A stretch of DNA of 20,646 nucleotides from contig DGXO01000077.1 in the NCBI GenBank assembly GCA_002395605.1, positions 1-20,646 on the forward strand. The letters are read 5' to 3'. Source of the stretch: Bacteroidales bacterium UBA4230 (GTDB taxonomy: Bacteria; Bacteroidota; Bacteroidia; Bacteroidales; UBA932). Shown one piece after another: positions 1 to 7,035 of this stretch. A program made the position numbers and the translations under genes. The notes under the pieces were generated by a model. That model was not told the origin of the DNA, did no database searches, and worked only from the letters and a program-made list of their open reading frames with translations. How positions within the stretch are numbered: the first letter of the stretch is position 1; each line of letters opens with the position of its first letter.

Positions 1-104
1 GCCAGGTGCAAAAACGGGGTGGTTTTGCACTTGGGAAGGCCGAAAACGCCAGGCCAGGTGCAAAAACGGGGTGGTTTTGCACTTGGGAGGGCCGGAAACG
101 AGGA
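1..104. repeat. Two tandem 52-bp units, each with a hairpin
   Basis: The unit starting at 1 is repeated from 53 with a period of 52 bases; the second unit diverges slightly after about base 88. Each unit carries an inverted repeat, CCAGGTGCAAAA then a 9-base loop then TTTTGCACTTGG (arms 2-13/23-34 and 54-65/75-86), pairing over 12 bp with one G-T wobble. The array may begin left of the window. It lies just upstream of the ABC transporter promoter. It could be the 3' end or terminator of an unseen upstream gene, or part of a genome-wide intergenic repeat; the sequence does not decide. Confidence 0.75.
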
Positions 105-111
105 AAATGCG

Positions 112-119
112 TATCTTTG
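112..119 (+). promoter_or_regulatory. Bacteroidetes -7 element (TATCTTTG) of the ABC transporter gene
   Basis: TATCTTTG fits the TAnnTTTG -7 consensus of Bacteroidetes primary-sigma promoters. No convincing TTTG lies 19-21 nt upstream. The start codon chosen at 128 is only 8 nt after this box, so the message would be leaderless or nearly so. Confidence 0.55.
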
Positions 120-127
120 CACTCATT

Positions 128-1915
128 ATGAACTTATTACAACTGTTTAAGAACATCCGGCCGTTTGTGAAGCCGTACAGGCTGCTGGTGCTGGCGACGC
201 TCATCCTCACGCTGGTGGGGTCCATGATGCAGCAGGTGAACGCCATTGTGCTGGACCGTACGGTGGACGCAATCAACGCGCTTATCGGCACTAATTTCTC
301 TTGGAGCCAGGCGGCCAGGATCCTCACCATCATTTCGGCCGTACTGCTTGGTAAAGAGATGCTTAGCGCCCTCATCACCTTTGCGCAGAACTACTACGGG
401 GAGCGCATGCGGATCTTCGTGTCCCGAGACCTTTCCCAGGCGGTGATTGAGAAGGTGCTCACCTTCCGCATGGCTTATTTCAATGCCGATGAAAACGCCA
501 CCGGCAAGGTCCAAGCCCGTATAGACCAGGGCGTGAGCAGCCTCTCCCGCACGGTGCAGAACTTCTTCATAGACCTCCTCCCCCTGTTCACCAGCGCGGC
601 GCTTGCGCTTATCCTCATGTTCGCCGCCAACGTTTACGTAGGCCTGGTGGCCCTTGCAATTGTGCCGGTGTACTTCTGGATAACCATAAGCCAGGCCCGC
701 CGCCTCAAGGGTTGGCGCCGTGAAATGCGCTCCCACCTTGAAACCAAGAGCCAGGGAATCAAGAATATTGTGGATTCCATCAACGTTATCAAGTCCTTCA
801 ACAGGGAGAAGATTGAGGCCGCAAAGCAGCTTGACATCCAAAACCAGGTGACCGCCAACCAGATGAAAACACGCAAAGTTGCCTTCTACTACAACGGCCT
901 CAAGAGCTTTGTAAGGCAGGTTGGAACCGTGCTTGTGATTATCCTCACCGCGTATCTGGTGCTCATAGAGTACCCCGGAATGAGCATCGGTAAAATCATG
1001 TACCACGTGATGCTCTTCTCTAACGTGATTGCCCCCATAACCCAGCTCCAGCGCATCTTCGACGACGTCAACGACGCCCTCATCTATGCCGAAGGCTTCT
1101 TCGACATCCTGAACTCTGAGGCCGACGTTGAGCCCAGCGGGGATTATCGGCCCGCAAAAGTTTCCGGCCGGTTCGAGCTCCGGGACGTTGATTTCACCTA
1201 CCCCAACGGCACGCAGGCGCTATTTGGGGTGAACATGGTGATCGAGCCCGACAAGATAACCGCCCTGGTGGGCCTCTCCGGGGCCGGAAAGAGTACCATC
1301 GTGAACCTCCTGGACAAGTTCTTCGTGCCGCAGAAAGGTTCCATCACCCTGGACGGGGTGGACCTCCAAAAGTATGACACCCAGTTCCTTAGGGAGAATA
1401 TCGGCCTGGTGCTCCAGAAAAACCATATCTTTGACGGCACCATTGAGGAGAACATCCGCTACGGCAAGCCGGACGCCACGTTTGAGGAGGTTGTGGACGC
1501 CGCAAAGAAGTCCTACATCTACGACCAGATAATGGCGCTGCCCAAGCAGTTCCAGGGGAAGGCGTCGGACCTCTCCGGCGGCCAGCAGCAGCGAATTGCC
1601 ATTGCCAGGATGTTCCTCAAGAACCCGCCCATCATTTTCCTTGACGAGCCCACGGCCTCCCTTGACGCCGTTGCAACCGAGCAGATCAAGAACAGCATAG
1701 ACGCCATCAAGAAGGGTCGAACAGTTATAATCATTTCCCACAGCATCTCGCAAATAATTGATTCTGACGTTATTTACGCCCTTCAGAAAGGACGGGTTGA
1801 GCAGCACGGAGACCCGGACGACGTTTACAAGAAAGGTGGCATCTACAAGGACATCATAGATGCTTCGGCCAGAAGCCTCAACATAGAAAAAATTGCAAAA
1901 ACGCTTGAAGGGTAG
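128..1915 (+). CDS. ABC exporter half-transporter (permease fused to ATPase)
   Basis: A 595-residue protein with an N-terminal membrane domain (several hydrophobic segments over about residues 20-320) and a C-terminal nucleotide-binding domain. Walker A is GLSGAGKST (382-390), the signature LSGGQ is at 482-486, Walker B is IIFLDEP with D506 and E507, and the H-loop histidine is H538. All ATPase motifs are intact. The architecture is that of type IV (MsbA/MdlB/Atm1-like) exporters, which work as dimers in the inner membrane; with no second half-transporter beside it, a homodimer is the simplest reading. Substrate cannot be told. The start at ATG 128 (MNLLQLF) is preferred because upstream in-frame starts at 107 and 71 overlap the promoter and the hairpin repeat; 107 remains possible. 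Probably monocistronic, since the next gene has its own promoter. Confidence 0.88.
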   Translation: MNLLQLFKNIRPFVKPYRLLVLATLILTLVGSMMQQVNAIVLDRTVDAINALIGTNFSWSQAARILTIISAVLLGKEMLSALITFAQNYYGERMRIFVSRDLSQAVIEKVLTFRMAYFNADENATGKVQARIDQGVSSLSRTVQNFFIDLLPLFTSAALALILMFAANVYVGLVALAIVPVYFWITISQARRLKGWRREMRSHLETKSQGIKNIVDSINVIKSFNREKIEAAKQLDIQNQVTANQMKTRKVAFYYNGLKSFVRQVGTVLVIILTAYLVLIEYPGMSIGKIMYHVMLFSNVIAPITQLQRIFDDVNDALIYAEGFFDILNSEADVEPSGDYRPAKVSGRFELRDVDFTYPNGTQALFGVNMVIEPDKITALVGLSGAGKSTIVNLLDKFFVPQKGSITLDGVDLQKYDTQFLRENIGLVLQKNHIFDGTIEENIRYGKPDATFEEVVDAAKKSYIYDQIMALPKQFQGKASDLSGGQQQRIAIARMFLKNPPIIFLDEPTASLDAVATEQIKNSIDAIKKGRTVIIISHSISQIIDSDVIYALQKGRVEQHGDPDDVYKKGGIYKDIIDASARSLNIEKIAKTLEG

Positions 1916-1934
1916 GAGTTTTTTTGTAAATTTG
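1904..1934 (+). promoter_or_regulatory. Promoter of the aquaporin gene
   Basis: CTTG (1904-1907) is followed after 19 nt by TAAATTTG (1927-1934), matching the Bacteroidetes -33/-7 pattern. The -33 box lies inside the last codons of the ABC transporter. The leader to ATG 1964 is about 25 nt. A T-run at 1919-1925 lies between the boxes but has no preceding stem, so it is not called a terminator. Confidence 0.7.
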
Positions 1935-1963
1935 AGAAGCAAAACACTAAACCTTATAGTAAA

Positions 1964-2638
1964 ATGAAAAAGTACATTGCTGAATGTCTGGGCACATTCG
2001 TGCTCACTTTCCTGGGATGCGGCACTGCCATGTTCCTTGGTTGCACCACTCCCGCCGGAGTAGTCGGAACCGCCATCGCCTTTGGTCTTGCAGTTGTTGC
2101 CATGGCCTACACCATCGGCGGCATCAGCGGTTGCCACATCAATCCCGCCATCACCCTTGGCGTTGCCCTTTCTGGCCGAATGACCTGGAAAGACGCCTGC
2201 GGTTACTGGTGCGGCCAGCTCATCGGCGGTATCCTTGCCGGTGCTGTGCTCCTGCTTGTTGCCAATACCGTTGCAGCTCAGGATCTTACCGGAGCCCTTG
2301 GTTCCAACGGCGTTGCAAATGCCGGCGGCGTATGGGGTGCTTGCCTTGTGGAGGTTATCGCCACCTTCCTGTTTGTGGTGGTTGTGCTTGGAACAACTGA
2401 CTCCAAGACCGGTGCAGGCAACTTCGCAGGTCTTGCAATCGGCCTCAGCCTCATCCTCATCCACCTTGTGTGCATCAACCTCACCGGAACTTCCGTGAAC
2501 CCCGCCCGCTCTATCGGCCCTGCAATCTTCGCCGGCGGCCAGGCTCTCAAGGATGTTTGGGTATTCATCTGCGCACCTCTTGTGGGCGGTGCTCTTGCAG
2601 CCCTCGCTTGGAAAGGAATTGCCTGCGACAAGAAGTAA
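1964..2638 (+). CDS. aqpZ: Aquaporin Z-type water channel (MIP family)
   Basis: A 224-residue, strongly hydrophobic inner-membrane protein with both family signatures, NPA (60-62, in HINPAIT) and NPAR (179-182, in TSVNPARS). The four residues lining the selectivity filter of E. coli AqpZ (F43, H174, T183, R189) have counterparts here at F40, H167, T176 and R182 with the same spacing. Phe and His in this filter mark orthodox water channels rather than glycerol facilitators, so rapid osmotic water movement is the expected role. Length is normal for the family. It has its own promoter and a strong terminator directly downstream, so it is probably transcribed alone. Family and water selectivity are well supported. 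Confidence 0.95.
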   Translation: MKKYIAECLGTFVLTFLGCGTAMFLGCTTPAGVVGTAIAFGLAVVAMAYTIGGISGCHINPAITLGVALSGRMTWKDACGYWCGQLIGGILAGAVLLLVANTVAAQDLTGALGSNGVANAGGVWGACLVEVIATFLFVVVVLGTTDSKTGAGNFAGLAIGLSLILIHLVCINLTGTSVNPARSIGPAIFAGGQALKDVWVFICAPLVGGALAALAWKGIACDKK

Positions 2639-2682
2639 GTTAGTGGAGGCCAAGTGCCTCGTTTCCAATTTGTTACGAGAAT

Positions 2683-2714
2683 TTCTACCAGAACTTTTTC
2701 TGGTAGAATTTTTT
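2683..2714 (+). terminator. Rho-independent terminator after aqpZ
   Basis: A perfect 11-bp stem, TTCTACCAGAA (2683-2693) and TTCTGGTAGAA (2698-2708), closes a 4-nt loop and is followed by six T (2709-2714). It starts 44 nt after the aqpZ stop. Confidence 0.85.
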
Positions 2715-2800
2715 GTAAATAGCTGTGGCGCAAGCACTTAGCCTGCACCACAAGGGGAGAACAATAAAGGGGGTGGGGAGGAAAAGTCAAAAAGAATGGT

Positions 2801-2808
2801 TAAATTTG
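2801..2808 (+). promoter_or_regulatory. -7 element of the phosphodiesterase-sirtuin operon
   Basis: TAAATTTG matches TAnnTTTG and lies 21 nt before ATG 2830. The rest of 2715-2829 is purine-rich and shows no coding potential. Confidence 0.65.
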
Positions 2809-2829
2809 CACGGATAAAAAGAATAGAAG

Positions 2830-4038
2830 ATGCGTAAAACTCTTGTATTAAGCCTTCTTGCGGCCGTGGCTCTGTTTTCGGCCTGCAAACCCAAGAATTA
2901 CACTGTTATCATATCCCTTGACGGAAGCCGCTGGGACTATCCGGACTACTATGAGATGCCGTTTTTCGACTCTCTGGCAACGGTGGGCGTAAAGGCCAGG
3001 ATGGAGCCGTCGTTCCCCTCCAGCACCTTCCCCAACCACTACACAATGGCTACGGGCCTGGTGCCGGACCACCACGGTCTTGTGAACAACACGTTCTGGA
3101 ACCCTGACACCAATCACGGTTATGCCATAAAGGATGCCGAAGCCCGTTTTGACCCCCGCTACTACCTTGGAGAGCCCATTTGGGTAACGGCCCAGAAGCA
3201 GGGCGTGAAGTGCGGCGTGGTGTACTGGGTGGGCTCGGACATCGCAATCAAGGGACAGTACCCTACATATTACAGGCACTGGGACGCCAAGCCCCACTGG
3301 ACCTTCAGCCAACGCTGCGACGAAATTGTGCGGCTCATGAGCCTGCCGGAATCCGAGCGTCCGCAGCTGGTGATGGGTTATTTTGACGAGCCCGACCACC
3401 AGGGCCATGTCTACGGCCCCTTCTCACCTGAAACCAAGGAGATGGCAGAGCAAATGGACAGCCTCATGCATTCGCTTTACCTTCGGCTCAAGGCCCTTCC
3501 CCACGGAGACCGCATAAACTTCATCCTGACCGGAGACCACGGCATGACCCAGATTTCCCCGGACCGCTTCATCGGATGGTGGGATGTTATGCCGGAGGAA
3601 TGGACAGAGAGGGTTGTGGGGGCTCTTCCCACAAGCATCTGGGCTAAGCCCGGCTATGCCGACAGCCTCTACAACAGGCTCAAGGACATCCCTCACCTCC
3701 ATGTCTGGAAGCACGGTGAGGTTCCGGAATACCTTAACTACGGCACATCCAACAGGCTGGGAGACATAATTGTGAGCCCGGACCTTGGATGGCAGTTCAA
3801 CTTTGCCCCTTCCCGCAACCAGGGCACCCACGGTTTTGACCCCAGGGAAACGGACATGATGGTGGCCTTCCGCGCAGTGGGCCCGGACTTCAAGGAGGGC
3901 TATGAGGCTCCGTTTACAGAAGGGGAGCAGAGCGCCTTCCACAACACGGACCTCTACCCCATGCTGTGCAAGCTTCTTGGCGTGAAGCCCGCACCTGTAG
4001 ACGGCAAGCTTGAACGCATTGAAAAGATACTGAAATAA
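2830..4038 (+). CDS. Nucleotide pyrophosphatase/phosphodiesterase-like lipoprotein (alkaline phosphatase superfamily)
   Basis: A 402-residue exported protein. The N-terminus is a lipoprotein signal ending FSAC with lipid-attachment Cys19. The body is a type I phosphodiesterase/NPP fold: D31 (SLDGSRWDY), nucleophile T66 in SSTFPNHY, N86/N87, D189 and H193 in EPDHQGH, D236 and H237 in TGDHGM, and H334 in GTHGFDP. These are the six ligands of the two zinc ions plus the Thr that forms the phospho-enzyme, so an active enzyme is expected. NPP relatives cleave phosphodiester or pyrophosphate bonds in nucleotides such as ATP or NAD, or in phospholipid head groups; the exact substrate is not readable. 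It would act in the periplasm or on an outer-membrane face. The TAA stop overlaps the ATG of the next gene (TAATG), so the two are translationally coupled. Confidence 0.88.
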   Translation: MRKTLVLSLLAAVALFSACKPKNYTVIISLDGSRWDYPDYYEMPFFDSLATVGVKARMEPSFPSSTFPNHYTMATGLVPDHHGLVNNTFWNPDTNHGYAIKDAEARFDPRYYLGEPIWVTAQKQGVKCGVVYWVGSDIAIKGQYPTYYRHWDAKPHWTFSQRCDEIVRLMSLPESERPQLVMGYFDEPDHQGHVYGPFSPETKEMAEQMDSLMHSLYLRLKALPHGDRINFILTGDHGMTQISPDRFIGWWDVMPEEWTERVVGALPTSIWAKPGYADSLYNRLKDIPHLHVWKHGEVPEYLNYGTSNRLGDIIVSPDLGWQFNFAPSRNQGTHGFDPRETDMMVAFRAVGPDFKEGYEAPFTEGEQSAFHNTDLYPMLCKLLGVKPAPVDGKLERIEKILK

Positions 4039-4742
4039 TGAAAAAGCGTATTGTAGTTTTAACCGGCGCCGGAGTAAGTGCCGAAAGCGGTTTTGCCACC
4101 TTCCGTGACACCGGCGGCCTTTGGGAACAGTATGATGTCCAGGAGGTTGCCTCTCACGACGGCTGGCTCCGGAATCCCGGCCTTGTGCTGGATTTCTACA
4201 ACGCCCGCCGCGCCCAGCTCAAGGACGCAAAGCCCAATGCCGCCCACCTTGCCATTGCCGGGCTGGAGAAGGATTACGACGTAGATGTGATTACCCAGAA
4301 CGTGGACAACCTCCACGAAAGGGCCGGCTCCACGCGCGTCCTCCATCTTCACGGAGAACTCACCAAGGTTCGGCCGGAATGGGGCCTCTACGACAAAACA
4401 TTCCAGGAAGACGAAGTCATAGACATCGGGTACTCGGAGGTGAAACTGGGAGACCTTGCCCCCAACGGCAAGCAGCTGAGGCCGCACATCGTGTTCTTCG
4501 GGGAGTCCGTCCCCGCAATTGAAAAGGCCATCGACATGGTCTCCAGGGCCGATATCCTCCTCATTGTGGGCACCTCCCTGCAGGTGTATCCCGCCGCCGG
4601 GCTGTACCGCTACGCCCCTCCCGGAGCTCCTATCTACATCATAGACCCCGCGGACGTTCCGGTGTACGACAAACGCATCACCCACATCCGCGCCGTTGCC
4701 ACCAAGGGCATGGAGGAATTCATCGCCACCCTTCAGGCGTAA
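4038..4742 (+). CDS. Sirtuin NAD-dependent protein deacylase, class III type, without zinc cysteines
   Basis: A 234-residue cytoplasmic Sir2 protein. The NAD-binding GAGVSAESG (10-18) and FRD (22-24), the QNVDNLHERAG block (87-97), catalytic H105 in HLHGE and the late GTS motif (178-180) are present. Y54 and R57 in FYNARR form the Tyr-x-x-Arg pair that lets class III sirtuins such as SIRT5 and CobB bind succinyl- or malonyl-lysine, so desuccinylase/demalonylase activity is likely beside deacetylation. The usual four zinc-binding cysteines after HGE are absent; the protein has no cysteine at all. It overlaps the upstream phosphodiesterase gene by one base. A repeat element begins at the first base after its stop codon. 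Confidence 0.92.
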   Translation: MKKRIVVLTGAGVSAESGFATFRDTGGLWEQYDVQEVASHDGWLRNPGLVLDFYNARRAQLKDAKPNAAHLAIAGLEKDYDVDVITQNVDNLHERAGSTRVLHLHGELTKVRPEWGLYDKTFQEDEVIDIGYSEVKLGDLAPNGKQLRPHIVFFGESVPAIEKAIDMVSRADILLIVGTSLQVYPAAGLYRYAPPGAPIYIIDPADVPVYDKRITHIRAVATKGMEEFIATLQA

Positions 4743-4912
4743 CGGTACTCGCCATACACGTTTGGGGGCAAAAATGAGGGGCCGACTAAAAAGTAGATTC
4801 TTCGGCAGGTTCACCTGCCTCAGAATGACATGAGACTGTCATTCTGAACGAAGTGAAGAATCTTTTTAGTCGGCCCCACGTTTTCTGCTGTTTTTGTAAC
4901 CGGCGAGTACCG
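4743..4912. repeat. Palindromic intergenic repeat, copy A (conserved ends, 100-bp palindromic core)
   Basis: Outer inverted ends CGGTACTCGCC (4743-4753) and GGCGAGTACCG (4902-4912) match 11 of 11. Inside is a core bounded by a perfect 16-bp inverted repeat, GGGGCCGACTAAAAAG (4778-4793) with its complement at 4862-4877. The flanks between ends and core recur, inverted, at 7833-7936: left flank 32 of 35 and right flank 33 of 37 bases identical. Both flanks are T-rich when read outward from the core (TTTTCTGCTGTTTTTG on the right; on the other strand TCATTTTTGCCCCC), which suits a bidirectional terminator. It begins on the base after the sirtuin stop. Confidence 0.85.
4795..4863. repeat. Nested inverted repeat inside the core of copy A
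   Basis: AGATTCTTC (4795-4803) pairs with GAAGAATCT (4855-4863). Between them are two further perfect hairpins: GGCAGGT-tc-ACCTGCC (4804-4819) and TCAGAATGACA-tgagac-TGTCATTCTGA (4820-4847). From memory, the TGTCATTCTGAacgaagtGAAGAATCT type of sequence is a common dispersed repeat in many bacterial genomes; this was not checked. Confidence 0.75.
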
Positions 4913-4923
4913 GGACGTGAAAA

Positions 4924-4955
4924 ATTGCGATTTATTAAAATTATCGGTATCTTTG
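4924..4955 (+). promoter_or_regulatory. Promoter of the NagB-like/PIG-L fusion gene
   Basis: ATTG (4924-4927), 20 nt, then TATCTTTG (4948-4955) gives a good Bacteroidetes promoter. The untranslated leader to ATG 5018 is about 60 nt and purine-rich, with no clear hairpin. Confidence 0.7.
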
Positions 4956-5017
4956 TGATTCCAATAAGGTAGTTAGAGAGAGGTGAAATAAAGAAGAGTA
5001 TAAACTATTCAATATAT

Positions 5018-6943
5018 ATGAGTAAACATTTCACTTTACCTTATGAGGGCGGTCTCATTGAGAAAAACCTCCCGGCAGGAATCCTGCACACCTATGAGAA
5101 AATCTGGACCAAGGTATATCAGGATTCACGTCCGGCATCCTATGCCGTTGCAGACATCATAGAAGATGCCATCAAAAACCACAAGGACGGCCTTTTCAGG
5201 CTGGGTCTTACAACCGGCGCCACCCCCACTTCGCTTTACAATGAGCTTACACGCCGCTATGAGGCCGGTAAAATCTCCTTCAAGAACGTAGAGGTAGTTA
5301 CAATAGACGAATACTATCCCACTTCCTCCGATGAGCTCCAGAGCCGCAACCACTCCATCCATGAAGCTCTTCTGGACAAGGTGGACATCCTCAAGGAAAA
5401 CATCCACATCCCGGACGGAACTGTCCCTGAAGACAAGCTCAGCGAGTATTGCATGGCGTTTGACAACATAGCCCGCAATCTGGACCTTCTGGTAATAGGT
5501 GTAGGTGAGCAGGGTCAAGTTGGTTTCAACGAGGCCGGCTCCAACATCAAGACACGCACCCGCACGGTACGCCTTTCCTACAACTCCCGCAAGCGTCAGG
5601 CCAAGAACTTCAACCACGACATATCGGCCACCCCGGACAAAGCTATTACCCTGGGTATCGGCACAATGCTAAGCGCCAAGAAGATTATCCTCATGGCCTG
5701 GGGCGAAGACAAGGCCAATGTGGTGAAAGCCATTGCCGAAGGCAACATGACCACGGACTGCCCGGCATCCCTGCTGCAGGCCCACGACCACATTTCCCTG
5801 TACGTGGACGAAACCGCCGGCAGCCTCCTCACCCGTAGCGTGGCCCCTTGGCTGGTAGGTCCATGCGACTGGACTCCCAAGTTTATCCGCAAGGCCGTGG
5901 TATGGCTCTGCGAGGTAACCGGAAAGCCCATCCTCAAGCTCACGGAAAAGGACTACCTCAACAACAACCTGGACGAACTCCTCCAGAAGTTCGGTCCGTT
6001 TGACAAGATTAACATAGACGTCTTCAACGACCTCCAGCATACCATCACCGGCTGGCCCGGCGGAAAGCCCAACGCAGACGACACCACCCGTCCCGTGAGC
6101 GCAAAGCCGTTCCCCAAGACCGTGCTCATCTTCAGCCCCCACCCGGACGACGACGTCATTTCCATGGGCGGCACCTTCATCCGTCTGGTGTCCCAGGGCC
6201 ACAATGTTCATGTTGCCTACGAAACTTCCGGCAACGTGGCCGTCCACGACGACGTCGTGCTCCAGCACATGGACTGCGCCTTCCAGCTTGGTTTTGCCGA
6301 CAAGTTCGCAGAGGTCAAGGCCATCGTGGACAGCAAGGTTCCCGGTGAGCCCGAGCCCCGCGCCCTCCTTGAGATGAAGGGCGCCATCAGGCGCTCCGAA
6401 GCCCGCGGAGCAGTGCGCTCCTTCGGCCTGAATGACAATACAAACGTCCACTTCCTCAACCTCCCGTTCTACGAGAGCGGCGGCATCAAGAAGAACCCCC
6501 GTTCCCAGGCCGATGTCGACATCATCAAGAAGCTCATCAGTGACCTCAAGCCTCACATGATCTTCATGGCTGGAGACCTCGCAGACCCTCACGGAACCCA
6601 CCGTGTGTGCACAGAGGCTGCCCTGGAAGCGGTGGAGCAGCTCAAGGCCGAAGGCAACCAGTGGCTCTCCGAAACACACATCTGGCTGTACCGCGGTGCA
6701 TGGATGGAGTGGGAGCTTGGCCGCGTGGACATGGCCGTTCCGCTAAGCCCGGATGAAGTTGTGAAGAAGCGTCACGCCATCTTCCGCCACCTTTCCCAGA
6801 AGGACATCGTCCCGTTCCCCGGAGAAGACCCCCGCGAATTCTGGCAGAGGGCCGAAGAACGCACCCAGAACACCGCCATGCTTTACGACAAGCTTGGAAT
6901 GGCTGAATACCAGGCCATTGAAGTTTTCCTGAAATTGTGCTAA
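5018..6943 (+). CDS. Fusion of a degenerate glucosamine-6-phosphate deaminase domain with a PIG-L deacetylase domain
   Basis: A 641-residue cytoplasmic protein. Residues about 20-290 resemble NagB, with a TTGATPTSLY sugar-phosphate loop and D97-E98 matching D72-E73 of E. coli NagB. The catalytic stretch reads GVGEQGQVGFNEAG: positions matching D141 and H143 are Q165 and Q167, while E148 is kept as E172. Ring opening and deamination as in NagB are therefore unlikely, so this half may bind sugar phosphate without turning it over. Residues about 365-641 form a PIG-L/LmbE-type zinc deacetylase domain: SPHPDDD with H375, P376, D377 and D378, and the second metal motif DPHGTHR with H525 and H528, both intact. 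PIG-L enzymes remove acetyl groups from GlcNAc-containing substrates. Proteins of this layout are commonly annotated nagB in Bacteroidetes. An intact nagB follows 92 bases downstream, which argues that this protein has another job. Substrate is unknown. Confidence 0.85.
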   Translation: MSKHFTLPYEGGLIEKNLPAGILHTYEKIWTKVYQDSRPASYAVADIIEDAIKNHKDGLFRLGLTTGATPTSLYNELTRRYEAGKISFKNVEVVTIDEYYPTSSDELQSRNHSIHEALLDKVDILKENIHIPDGTVPEDKLSEYCMAFDNIARNLDLLVIGVGEQGQVGFNEAGSNIKTRTRTVRLSYNSRKRQAKNFNHDISATPDKAITLGIGTMLSAKKIILMAWGEDKANVVKAIAEGNMTTDCPASLLQAHDHISLYVDETAGSLLTRSVAPWLVGPCDWTPKFIRKAVVWLCEVTGKPILKLTEKDYLNNNLDELLQKFGPFDKINIDVFNDLQHTITGWPGGKPNADDTTRPVSAKPFPKTVLIFSPHPDDDVISMGGTFIRLVSQGHNVHVAYETSGNVAVHDDVVLQHMDCAFQLGFADKFAEVKAIVDSKVPGEPEPRALLEMKGAIRRSEARGAVRSFGLNDNTNVHFLNLPFYESGGIKKNPRSQADVDIIKKLISDLKPHMIFMAGDLADPHGTHRVCTEAALEAVEQLKAEGNQWLSETHIWLYRGAWMEWELGRVDMAVPLSPDEVVKKRHAIFRHLSQKDIVPFPGEDPREFWQRAEERTQNTAMLYDKLGMAEYQAIEVFLKLC

Positions 6944-6960
6944 TGTATTCAAAAATTTAA

Positions 6961-6968
6961 TAACTTTG
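6961..6968 (+). promoter_or_regulatory. -7 element of nagB
   Basis: TAACTTTG matches TAnnTTTG. A possible TTG (6935-6937) lies 23 nt upstream, inside the last codons of the fusion gene, which is slightly long spacing. The start codon is 68 nt downstream, so the leader includes the hairpin at 6973-7006. Confidence 0.6.
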
Positions 6969-6972
6969 CATT

Positions 6973-7017
6973 CCGGAATTCCTGCCGCCGTTGTATGGGA
7001 TTCCGGTATATTTTTTT
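6973..7017 (+). terminator. Hairpin plus T-run in the nagB leader (terminator, attenuator or 5' stabiliser)
   Basis: CCGGAATTCC (6973-6982) and GGGATTCCGG (6997-7006) pair over 10 bp with one wobble around a 14-nt loop, followed by TATATTTTTTT (7007-7017). The structure lies after the nagB -7 box and before ATG 7036. It could end transcripts of the upstream fusion gene, attenuate nagB, or form a 5'-terminal stem on nagB mRNA. Confidence 0.55.
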
Positions 7018-7035
7018 ACTTAAAACTCTAAAAGT

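Noticed and set aside
1..104. CRISPR array
   Set aside because: Only two contiguous units with internal hairpins, no unique spacers and no cas genes.
71..127. N-terminal extension of the ABC transporter from a start at 71
   Set aside because: It translates part of the hairpin repeat and the -7 box and adds residues unlike any transporter N-terminus.
1220..2737. Long open frame on the minus strand across the ABC transporter and aqpZ (505 codons)
   Set aside because: It is a shadow of GC-rich coding sequence on the other strand, spans two real genes and a terminator, and shows no domain motif.
4743..4912. Insertion sequence or transposase remnant
   Set aside because: No open frame with transposase motifs inside copy A or B and no clear target-site duplication; treated as a non-coding repeat.
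5669..6679. 336-codon open frame on the minus strand inside the fusion gene
   Set aside because: It is antisense to clear PIG-L and NagB-like motifs and lacks any recognisable domain.
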